64,000 nucleotides of DNA from Atherinomorus stipes (taxonomy: Eukaryota > Chordata > Actinopteri > Atheriniformes > Atherinidae). The notes beneath the pieces are model-generated. The model saw nothing but the letters and a program-made list of their open reading frames with translations. It did not search any database and had not been told where the DNA came from. The stretch covers positions 1 through 64,000 of the forward strand of contig JALJCO010013382.1 in the NCBI GenBank assembly GCA_023101725.1, given 5' to 3'. Numbering within the stretch: the first letter of the stretch is position 1; every line of letters begins with the position of its first letter. Of this stretch, positions 45,345 through 55,040 are shown one piece after another. Position numbers and translations under genes: made by a program.

Positions 45345-46692
45345 AACTGTAGCACGGACACATTCTCGGATAATTTCTTTCTGAATGTCAGAGCTGCTTG
45401 TTTATGTTCAAGTTTAACTTCAGATTAAGGGTTGTGTGGAACAGAGATGAAGAAAACTACCCATATTATCTTAAAATCCTAAAAAAAAAAAAAAAAAAAA
45501 AAAGATTCCACATTTTGCATGCAGATGAAACGCTGCACGTCCTTTGAAAAACAGCTGAAGGCGTCATTTTCTTCATTTCTTTCCTGCTACTGAGCATTAA
45601 TAAACACACTCAGACAATAAGCTTCTTAATTTGCTCCAGTTGCATTGTAAAACATCAGAATAACATCTGGGTTCAGCCATAAACTGTATGTTGAGCTTCT
45701 TTAGGACAAATTCCCCTTGAATGCTTCTTGCTGGATGGTAGTCAGCTGCTGCCTTAAAGCAGCTCCTATCATGTTGTTCAGGTCTACTTCTGGCACAGAG
45801 ACCATGGGAAATAGAGGAGCTTCTTTTAATAAACCTGGGTTTAAAAAAATAAAATAAAGATGCAGCATCGAATGCATCCACAAGCTTTAAAAGTCATTAA
45901 AAGTCTCATAGCTGATGTAAAACTGCTGTACCGGTCCGCAGCTCCTTGTGATTCATCATCATTTTGCCAGGCTTACTAAGCTAAATGTGGACCCGCTTCT
46001 CCTTATATGCAGGATCAAGGTTATTGCTAATTTTAAATAATTACTGCTCAACTTAGAGGGATTTTCTCAATGAAACGTGCCCTAACGACGACTTATTCTG
46101 CATCTGTTACCCTACTTGCAATGTGGGCTCTCTCCACTTAGTAACGTCTGATGTTGACCCATCCCAACTCTTTGTCTTACTTGCTTTCTCAATGCTCTCT
46201 TTCTTTAATGAATCAGCCATGATGCACGGCCACTAGATGGTTAATATCCCTTTTCTGACTTGTGATTTTAAAAAACAAATAAAAGCAAAATGCACGGCTC
46301 ATATAAAGCTCTGGGCTAGAATACAATGTTTAGTTCAATTTCTCAGTCTTAAAAGTGACAGCTACAATTTTTTAATCAAAACAATTTGAAAAAACAAACA
46401 CCACAACACCAAACATCCACAGAACATCAGGAGGGTGCAGAATAGAAGTATTAATTTTACAAAAAAAACCTCTATATAAATAATTTGTCTTAATCAGACA
46501 AACACATTAATCTATTGTGTACTGTCTTCTGATGATGCTGCCTCTGAGCTACCGCTGTTAGCTAAACACTTACCTCACTGTGAATAAAGTTGGCTATACA
46601 GCTTAAATCACTTCACCTGCTTGCTGGCAGACGTCGCTGTGTGTCTCTGATAAATCTGGTCGACATCGTCCACGATTATGTGCAGCAGGTCT

Positions 46693-46694
<2 letters not shown>
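45345..46694. other. Unassigned intergenic DNA
   Basis: An A run lies at 45481-45503. No gene was recognised. Confidence 0.4.

Positions 46695-46765
<71 letters not shown>
46695..46765. repeat. (TA)n microsatellite, ~71 bp
   Basis: An uninterrupted TA run directly precedes the tandem array that follows. Confidence 0.95.
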
Positions 46766-46767
<2 letters not shown>

Positions 46768-46780
46768 TGTACATCCACGG

Positions 46781-47635
46781 GGTAGCTAGTGTGTAAAATA
46801 AGAAGGGAAAGTGATTTAGAAGCAATTTTGGGTCTCCCCTGTGAAGCAGCAGTTTTCTTTCCCCAATCGCAATATCTCAGCGAGAAAAGCTCAAAGGGAC
46901 TTGAGGCAAGATTAAGAAACGAAACTCGCGACTGCCGCGACTGGCGTTTCAGGTAACTGCAGCCACGAGCCAAGCCGTCACGGGAGCACAAACCGAAGCT
47001 ATAATGTTGTTAACTCACCTTTTTCTCCGTAGTTACACTTTTTAGTGTCTTTCAGTTGATCTGGATCGTATTCTGACGGCAGAAGAATCCATAACTATCG
47101 CTTACAGTGTTTGAATTTAACGCGACCGTCTTTTTCCTGCATCAAAACTGCGGATGTAGCGTCATTTGACGTCACGTCCGCATGGCAGCGCGGGAAATTC
47201 GGACACCGAATTGCAGCGCATTTTGCAGCACAGAGCCTGTTCAAGGCAACGGAGAGAAACATGGGTGGAAACGTTATCTTTGGTATTTAGCGCTTCATCA
47301 CCCATTAGTATGAAAAAAAAGGGACATTCATGTTTGTTTTTTTTTTAATTCCTGCCTCAAGTCCCTTTAAAAGTGAGATTTTCAACTTCTGCATTTCCGA
47401 TCTTAAAATTTTCAGCTGTATGAGGTAGCTTGTGTCTAAAATAACAAGGAAAAGTGGTTTGGATGCAGTTTTGGACCTCCCCTGTGAAGCAGAAGTTTTC
47501 TTTCTCCAATCAATCAGCGAGAAAAGCTTAAAAGTGGGATCTTCAACTTCTGCATGTCCGATCTTAAAACTGTACGGGGTAGCTAGTGTCTAAAATAAGA
47601 AGGAAAAGTGGTTTGGAAGCAGCTTGGGGTCTCTG
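46781..47635. repeat. ~160-bp tandem array (2.4 units) interrupted by a MITE
   Basis: Unit starts GGTAGCTAGTG/GGTAGCTTGTG lie at 46781, 47424 and 47578. Shared blocks are AAATAAGAAGG-AAAGTG, CTCCCCTGTGAAGCAG, TTTTCTTT-CCAAT and CAGCGAGAAAAGCT. Once the inserted element is removed, periods are ~167 and ~154 bases. The third unit stops after ~60 bases. Confidence 0.75.
46891..47371. mobile_element. MITE inserted inside the tandem array
   Basis: The ends AAAGGGACTTGAGGCA (46893-46908) and TGCCTCAAGTCCCTTT (47353-47368) are a perfect 16-bp inverted pair. The uninterrupted sister unit reads AGCTTAAAAGTG at the same place, so the flanks TCAAA (46891-46895) and TTAAA (47367-47371) are best read as a 5-bp target duplication, one base changed. 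The 127-codon minus-strand frame here joins MITE, array and TA run and is not a gene. Confidence 0.75.
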
Positions 47636-47804
47636 TAACTGCTTGAGTGTTGCCCGGTTAAAAACGTGGCCAGTGGCCAGTGGGGGTGGCCCCGTAGCTC
47701 CGGCCCTGCGCAACGTCACAGTCGCGTCCCAGATGGGAAACTTACATACTGCTGTTTCTGAGCCCTGGCACGCCTCTGGGCTATGAAGGCTTGAAAATGC
47801 GCTT

Positions 47805-47965
47805 AATGAACGTTGGTGTGCCATCAAAATGAGTCAGAAACGCATATTTTTAAGGTTTAAAAGTTACGTTGTGTGTCTGCAGGATGACAGCTACATGGAA
47901 GTATGTAATAAATGTCACTGTGCCATCAAAATAAGTCAGAAACATATTCCTAAGGTCAGAAAATG
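47805..47965. repeat. Two tandem copies of a dispersed ~75-bp repeat
   Basis: TGCCATCAAAATGAGTCAGA (47819 on) and TGCCATCAAAATAAGTCAGA (47921 on) are each followed by AAACATATT-type and TAAGGT sequence. The same unit recurs at 50225, 54955 and 59761. Confidence 0.7.
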
Positions 47966-48709
47966 ATATAGTTCTACCTCAAGGTGGAACTATATCCTTT
48001 ACAGTACATCTTTTGCTCTTCCCTCTGACTCCAGATTAGGGCTAGGCGTTGAAAATTCTGCTCATCCTCATGGCAAAACATGAGAATTAATTAATATGTG
48101 GCAGATTTTTGCGCTTTTAAAACACAAACATAACTGAGCAGAGGAGTTTTGCTTTCGTCAAAGTGCAAATGTGTGCCTGCTGGTTATAGAAGTGTTTACT
48201 AACAGCAGCTGGATACGAGAACAGGACACAAGGGAATATGACATGACTGGTTTTCCATGTTTTGGTGTTTCTTTGCATTTCACATCATCTCAGGGCACTT
48301 TGAAAACAAATCAGTTCCTTGTCATCCAGTCAGTGTTCATACAAGCAAGTAATGACATACAGTAACTCAGCTAAGGAAAACCAACAGATTGTGTTGAATC
48401 TTGACTTGGATTCAGCCCCCATCTTGAGCCTGCATGGGGGCGACTTTTCAAAATGAATGTGTGTGGCATGCATCCTCCTTCTCCCTCCCATCAGGCACCA
48501 TCTTTGCTCCAGTAATCCCCCTCCACCCACTCTACGTTTTCACCGTCAGTCCTTTTCCTTTGTGGCACCCTGGCACGGCGCTCCCACTATCCCATTTTCT
48601 GCTGTGCTTCTACATTTCTGCTGTTTCCCGTGTCTCCTCTTTCCCTCCTGCATGCAGCATCCTCCCTCCTAATCCCGTCTTCTGATGCTTCTTGTTTTTT
48701 GACTGAGCA
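47966..48709. other. Unassigned intergenic DNA
   Basis: A pyrimidine-rich stretch (48470-48690) produces overlapping short frames. No gene was recognised. Confidence 0.4.
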
Positions 48710-49250
48710 GCAGTCTCAATGGATCCAGCAAGAATCTCCTTAATCCAATTACCTCTCTTTGTAATGCTCGCGTCCTCTGAGGCCAACATCCAGATCTAGC
48801 GGTGGAAAATGAAGTCAGGCAGCAGTGAAGGACATCGGAGATGACCTGAAATGAACGACAGTCTGTGTGTGATGGAGAATATAATATATACTGCAGCTAA
48901 TATGAAGACTAGAAAGGCTGAAGCCCCACAAGCTACAGGCGGGGAAATAAATAAACAGCTTCCACCATGGTACGCAACACTTCTGATGCATTTGGGCAGC
49001 TCCTGTGCATAAATCACCAGACTTTTGTTTTGTGTTGCTGAGAGCAGACGGCTTGAAGCTGGTCACAGCATAATTTGTCAAGCTGAAGAATAATTTCGTC
49101 AGGGTTTACGCTGCCAAGCATCTGTCATAATTATGTCAGGCTTCAGCGGATGTTACACTCCCACAGGTGAGAGCTCCCAATAGGCGCAAAGAAAGTCTTC
49201 TAATTATGAAAACACAATCCAGGGTAGCTCTTTCATGTTATCATAGTCTT
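48710..49250. promoter_or_regulatory. Candidate conserved non-coding element(s)
   Basis: Two non-repetitive blocks stand out. One is 48717-48785 (TCCTTAATCCAATTACCTCT). The other is 49055-49240, with GGTCACAGCATAATTTGTCA, GAATAATTTCGTCAGG, ATCTGTCATAATTATGTCAG and CTTCTAATTATGAAAAC. TAATT cores are dense, as in homeobox-bound enhancers. No coding frame crosses them. Confidence 0.3.
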
Positions 49251-49390
49251 CGCAAGCTTGTCCTGATTTATTTAGTTTCATTCCTGATCTAATATAAACA
49301 ATAAAAGTCTTCTTTTTAGAATGGAAGTGGTGCACAAGGGTGAGGAGACTGATTTTTTGAGCTTTAAACCCAGACTGAAGTCTGCTACAT

Positions 49391-49440
49391 CAGTGGTTCT
49401 CAACCTTTTTTAAACTGGGGCCCATTTTTTCCTGTACAAA
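49391..49440. repeat. hAT terminal-repeat-like end (CAGTGGTTCTCAACC)
   Basis: CAGTGGTTCTCAACCTTTTT is the well-known end of hAT/Charlie-like elements. A diverged version, CAGTAGTTCTTAACCTTTTT, lies at 56210-56230. The opposite ends were not identified. Confidence 0.55.
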
Positions 49441-50202
49441 ATACAAACTATAAAGACTTTTACAACAAAGAACTAATTCCATCACAAGAGATGTTGACTT
49501 CTTACTTTTCACTGATTTTGTTTTATTTTGTTGGGGTGCTACAGTAACGCGTGACTGTCACAGATGGTTGCGTTTTATCAAGGTCCCCGACTCTTGTACG
49601 AATGCAAATAAAACAGCTCTAAGGTGAGCAGTAAGAACTACTCTGTCCGAATGTGACTAATGTTTCTTTTGGGGTTCTTTGATGAGTCAGCCACAGTGAG
49701 TCCAAAACGACCGGTGTTGATATGCATGCAGGTGTGTGATGCAGCTGGAAAACAAAGTTATGAAATGTGGGATGCTGCAGTAGCCGGGTGCACCAGCCTG
49801 TATGAGATACATGGCAAGCCAGTCTAGGATCCTTCCGCTGGAGACTGATTTCCAATGCGAGATGAGAGGCGGGACAAACAGGAACAAACTGAACTAGAGA
49901 AATACGGAAGTGATGCAGACGTCTTTTGTAGGAGGAAAACATGGAGGAAAGCCTTCAGAGCAGCAAATTGTTGCAGGTTTAAGGACATGTACAGCTCATT
50001 AAGACATCAGAAATGGTATCATTAATTAGTCACTCCTCTGCAGTTAGAGAACCGAGTCGCTGAAAAAGACGTATCATAAAGTCCCGCCTCCTGCGCTGTG
50101 ATTTTTTACCGGAGGGGAAATCACTTCCCAATGGAGGGAACCCAGACTGACTAGCCATGTATCTCATACATGGTGTTTGTCATTTTGCTGTGCCTGGCTA
50201 AT
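49441..50202. other. Unassigned intergenic DNA
   Basis: No gene was recognised; a 107-codon minus-strand frame at 49942-49619 has no identifiable domain. Confidence 0.35.
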
Positions 50203-50330
50203 GCTGCAGGGCAATGACGGCTCTGTAATAATGAATGTCAATTTTGCATCAAAGTGAGTCAGAATCTAAGAGTTTTAAAAAAGTTAGAAACGTATGCAGT
50301 GCTGCTTTAAAAGTTGCATATGGAACATTT
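50203..50330. repeat. Copy of the dispersed ATGAGTCAGAA repeat
   Basis: GCTGCAGGGCAATGACGG, AATGAATGTCAATTTTGCAT and AAAGTGAGTCAGAATC parallel the copy at ~59729-59850 (GCTGCAGGGCAGCAACAG, TTAATGTCAATGCTTCAT, AAATGAGTCAGAAGC). Confidence 0.6.
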
Positions 50331-51035
50331 TTATTAAAAGCTATATTAAAAAAAATATATATATATCTCCACAGGTTTGGGTTGTTTCTTTGGGGGGGGG
50401 GGGGGGTTACGGAATGAAAGTGCAACATTTCCTAGAAAAATTATATTTAGCCTAAAAATGATTATAAAATAAGTTTTTACGGGTTCGATAATGGCCAAAT
50501 ATGATGTGGCAACAATATGTTGGGCACAGCTAGGCTGGTACAGGGAGAAACAGTGGAGACGGCGAGTGAAGCAGCTGCTTCAGAGCCCTGGAGATATTGT
50601 TATCTGTTTCTGAGTAGGAGTGACCTGAGAAGAGCAAAACCTGGAGTAAATTTAGGTAAGGACTACATTAAATGGACCCACACAAACGTTTTCCACGACA
50701 TCAAAACACGGAAATGGCAACTTTTCTCCTGGATCGGTCAGCTAACTTTTTTGCTAACATGGCTAACGTTAGCTGTCAGTTATGAACTCCTGCACGTTAC
50801 TTGTTGGACATGCTGCAGACTGTTGGTCGCTTGCGTATCGGCAGTGAGCCTGGCATCCCAGCGGCTGGAGTTGTTTTTCTGCCGTTGCAACTGCAACTTA
50901 GACACGTGATGTCGCTGTTCTGTCCGTATTCCATATTCAACCTTTAAGTCCATTATCAGAATGGATTTAATTGAATGACATAAAATCCAAATCATTGTTC
51001 AGATATTCTCATTTAAACTTATTCTATTCTGCGCC
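50331..51035. other. Unassigned, probably repeat-derived DNA
   Basis: A G run lies at 50392-50406. The 130-codon + frame at 50517-50909 lies in sequence with GCTAACATGGCTAACGTTAGC, a string typical of fish MITEs, and has no protein domain I recognise. Confidence 0.35.
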
Positions 51036-51415
51036 TCCTCATATGCAGTGAATCATCTTATCACAGAGATTCACACCCCCATTACCTAAACAAAAAGATG
51101 AGCATATTGGTTGCATGTCATCTTTGATCATTAGCATTTTAAACATGAAATCTTGGAAACAAACAGGAGTAGATTATGTTTCTGTGGGTGTTTGCTCTTC
51201 TGTTATCTGTTTCACCTGATTTAAATGCAACATCATTAGCATGCTGTGATCTGATTAATACAGTGACATCGTCAATGGAGGCCCTGGTATCCCGTAGATA
51301 GACATGTTGCCATGACTGTGTGCAGCTAATTAATATACATGACCCTCTGAGACTTTTTGTGGGTGAAATTAGCTTCACCTTTCTTCCCTGTCTTGTTATT
51401 GCTTTCACTTCAGTG
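51036..51415. promoter_or_regulatory. Candidate conserved non-coding element
   Basis: About 380 bases of repeat-free, AT-rich sequence hold GTGAATCATCTTATCACAG, TTTGATCATTAGCATTTTAA, CACCTGATTTAAATGCAACA, TCATTAGCATGCTGTGATCT, GATTAATACAGTGACATC and GTGCAGCTAATTAATATACA. This density of TAAT, TGATTTA and GATCA sites is the look of a developmental enhancer. No frame or splice sites are present. Confidence 0.33.
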
Positions 51416-51716
51416 CTATGTGTGCACCAACAACACTAAAAAAAAGGGATGTGCGTGACATGCAGCTAAATCTGACCTCTTTCTGTCGCTCCTGAATGCA
51501 TCCGCTCCTGCAGCCTGTGAGCCGTTGTCCTAACTATTGTACCCGACTGTGTTTTCTTGTGGATGCAAAGCCGGAGGTGCAGCAGCTGGTTGGGAATAAC
51601 TCCTGACTGTCAATATGATGACACCTGTGAGTTCTAGTTGGGTGATGTCAAGCAGGACCAGCCTGCACTTCCAATGTGCAAGTAAAGCTGTTATCCTGTT
51701 GTAATGCATCTTTCAA

Positions 51717-51730
51717 CCACCTGGTGGCAG
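51717..51730 (+). promoter_or_regulatory. Candidate CTCF site
   Basis: CCACCTGGTGGCAG matches the CTCF core consensus at 13 of 14 positions and is followed by TAG. It lies ~300 bases from the candidate enhancer at 51.0-51.4 kb. A sequence-only prediction. Confidence 0.35.
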
Positions 51731-52419
51731 TAGCCTAATGTGTCAGCTGCTCAGTAAACTCCAATGAGTCAGTCAGCTAGCCACTAGCTTGTAGTGAAAG
51801 TTATGAAGAAGTCTCTAAAACGAAATAATGAAGACAAAATGCATTCAATGACAGTTTCGTGTGTCGTCTGCGTCGGTTACACACGTGATTTGGTGCGTTT
51901 TCGAGGGGCTTGTTTGTCCGTCACTCGACCCAGAGAGCACAAAAACTACCGATGCCAAATAGTCCAATAACGCACCTGAGAAACAAGACGCCAAACAAAC
52001 AGAGAACATCTGTAGACATGATTGGAGCTTTTGAGGAGAGGCTGTGCGAGTGTGTCTGAAAATACACTCATATCTACATTACTGACACCAAGCGGTGTAA
52101 ACTGAAAATTTACTATGAACTCAGTAGTGCCGCCTCGTGGAAAAACTGATATATGAACTGAAATGCAGAGGATGCATGGAAGTATGAAAGCAATGCCACA
52201 GCAACTTGTGAAACGGACGTTGTCATTTATGTGCGTAAGGGAGCATAAATAGGCCTTAATGGTGCATTCAGACCAAACGAGTCAGAGGGCTCTGGTTTAC
52301 ATGCAAACTCAATATGAACATGTGTCAAGGGGTGTAGAGCCTTTAAGCGGCGCATTTTGGGCATCTGGCATGACACATTTTCAGCTTTTGAGCATCTGAC
52401 ACCAGAGTTGAAAGATCTG
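51731..52419. other. Unassigned intergenic DNA
   Basis: No gene or defined element was recognised. Confidence 0.4.
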
Positions 52420-53060
52420 GGGTCTCATTTATAAAACTATGAGTAGGATATTTGCTAAAAGTGTACGTACGCCCAAAACCAAAGGTTTGTGTACGCCAAA
52501 AAATATTCAGATTTACAAAACTGTGTGTATGCACAGATCCAAGCAATTTTCCCTTTATAAATCACACTCTTCCTGGAAGTTTGCACAGGTAAATTTGGCT
52601 CATATTCCTCCCCCTACACACCCACATTCTTCCATTAATGGTCAATGCAAAGTACCTCATGGATGTTTCTGCATATAAATGAGCCAGCTACTCTGTTGCA
52701 TTTAAAGCTTAATCGTGGCGACTTAAAAGTCAATAAAATGTAATTTTGCAGAGACTGAAGTGGAGGTTCTTGTTGGTGAGGTGGAACCTCACACAAAACA
52801 TTTTATTTGGGCGTCACAGTGGGATCACAGATAAACTAAAGTCTGCTGAGTGGCGGCAGGTTGTTGTGTAGGTGAATTAAGTAACAGAGGTCTGTTACAG
52901 AAGTCGCTGTGGAGGAAACGCCGTGTCAGTGCGACTGTCTGCAGATCCTGATATGAGATTTTTTTTTCAAGGAAAATTTTTTTTTTAAAATGTAAATTTT
53001 GAACTTCATACCTCTGTCAAAGAAGATTGTACAAATTTGGCTAAATACATTGTTTTAAAC
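52420..53060. repeat. Probable MITE (GGTCTCATTTATAAAACT start)
   Basis: The start GGGGTCTCATTTATAAAACT and internal GTACGTACGCC / GTGTACGCC and GTGTGTATGCAC motifs resemble fish elements whose ends read TTTATAAA. A right terminus was not resolved. Confidence 0.35.
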
Positions 53061-54879
53061 CTACATGAGCAGAGACTCATATTTATGCATGTTTGAGTGA
53101 GCAAACCTTTTCCTCTGGTGGTAAAACAGGGTCCCCCGATTTGCTAATGGAAACTGAAAGCAGTCATTATCATGAACAATTTTTCTACAGCCAGGATGTG
53201 AAGAAGTGGAAAAGCCTCCGAGACGCAGCGCTGATCCCTATGGGAGCTTTAAATCTCCTTGATAATCACTCTAATGAAATTAATTAAAGCGACTGAGCAG
53301 TTTCTGAAAGCAGGACGAAGAACCACAGGTTTATTAAATCCACACACATCTCGCTGGATAGATTTACTGGACAAATTCCAACAAATTTCTGATCACAAGG
53401 TACTCCAGAACACCTGTACAATATGTGCTATCATGCACAGAAACTTAATTTGAAAAATTAACAAGGTTCAGTTTTATTCATCCCAACTTTTCCCAATGCA
53501 TCTTTGCAGTCTACAATGCTTTAGACTTCTGTTTCCATGGCTCAGAAGTCTCTAAAATAGCTCTAGTTTATTTAGCTTTTTCTTATTTTTTCTAGATTTT
53601 TTTCTTGACGATATATATTTAAAAAAATATGTTATATTAAATATATTTTTTGATTTAAATTATTTAAATATATTAAATATATATTTAAATATATTTAGAT
53701 ATATTTTTAAATAGTTTATTTTGGGGAAAGAAAACAAGATATGTAATTGTGAATGGCCTCTACATCCCGAGCTCGAGCTCACAGGTGTGAGGAAAGAAGT
53801 CGTCAGCAAAATAGTAAAAATGTTTTTGGCCATTATCATCATCACCAACAATGGTTGGACTTTACATATGATCAGAGTAGGCCAGAGCATGTGTGGTGAA
53901 CGTACAGTATTAATAATTGCTCACGTTAGCATTGCTTGGCCTGCTCCAATCATAAAGATAATTGAATTATTTGTCAGGGTTCCTCTTGAAATCATGATTA
54001 ATGAGAGAAAACCAAGGTTTTCATGAAAGACATTGAGAAAAATGATTGTAAACCTTTCGTTGGGATTACAAAGAGCTGAATCAAAGCAGCGATGACTTGG
54101 TTAAAGGTTTGTAAATCCCTTTACTTCAGTGGATTTTGCTCCTTCTCTGTTTGCTTCTGCTCTGTTGAGGTGAAATTAAAGCTTGTGGGGCGATAAAAGC
54201 TGCTTTCTTGTACGTGCTAAGATTGAGGCTACTGAGCAACTAGCTGAGAAAAACACAACAGTTGAGCTGATTTTATGCTAAACTAATGTTTTTGCATCAT
54301 CCATCAGGATGTTTCACCACAATTTAGAGACAACATAGTCTGGACTTCTTTGGAACATCATGACCATGATAAGGTGGAAAAGTTGGTATTTTTGAAAACA
54401 AAAACAACGCATAGAAAATGCAAACTGCACAGCTGCACAACAGAAGGGTTTAAATCCCAACTGCTTTCACCATCCACACATGGAGAAGTTCCAGACTTCC
54501 AAGTTTCTCCCTGTTTTTATCTATTTAGTCACATAGAAACTCAGTTTAACTCTGTCTTGGATGACATTAGGATCTACGAACACCTCAGTGATGTTCATAG
54601 CTCAACTCTAAAGGCCCACAATGGAACTTTTAGCAGTTTTCTCAGTGAGGCGCCCCCTATGGACGGCTAAACTAGCTTCCATCTTGTATCGTACCTGTAC
54701 TGTGATTCACTCCAGCCAGTAAAAGACAGTCTTATCTTGACTCTTGTTCTGTCCCTTCCTCTCTTTCTTTTCCACTCTTCCTCCGGAAATGTTTCCTTGC
54801 GTTTCTTTACCAAATCCGACATGATGTGCGATCAAAACACCCGTTGTGTTCAAACAGTATCTGGTTCATATCCGTTTGC
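53061..54879. other. Unassigned DNA with an AT-palindromic tract
   Basis: From 53611 to 53715 the sequence is almost pure A/T built from ATTTAAATAT-type self-complementary units. No gene was recognised elsewhere in the interval. Confidence 0.45.
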
Positions 54880-55040
54880 TAGTAAGTGACGTGGTGTGCA
54901 ACCAATAGTTGGCTGCAACATCACGGCCCCTTCTGGGATACAAAACTTAATAGTGTATAATGAATGCTGGTTTGCCATCAAAACAAGTCAGAAACATAGA
55001 TTTTTAAGGTCTAAAAGTTATGTTGTGTTTCTTTAAAACA
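54880..55040. repeat. Inverted copy of the 27.93-28.01 kb repeat joined to a dispersed TCAGAAAC repeat
   Basis: The reverse complement of 54880-54945 (GCAGCCAACTATTGGTTGCA, GATGTTGC) matches 27960-28000 (GTAGCCAACTATTGGTTATG). It is followed directly by TTTGCCATCAAAACAAGTCA (54971 on), the unit also seen at 47.8 kb, so the two may be parts of one element. Confidence 0.55.

Noticed and set aside
46608..46991. 127-codon minus-strand frame with a YI repeat
   Set aside because: It joins MITE, tandem-array and TA-repeat sequence; the middle is a translated microsatellite.
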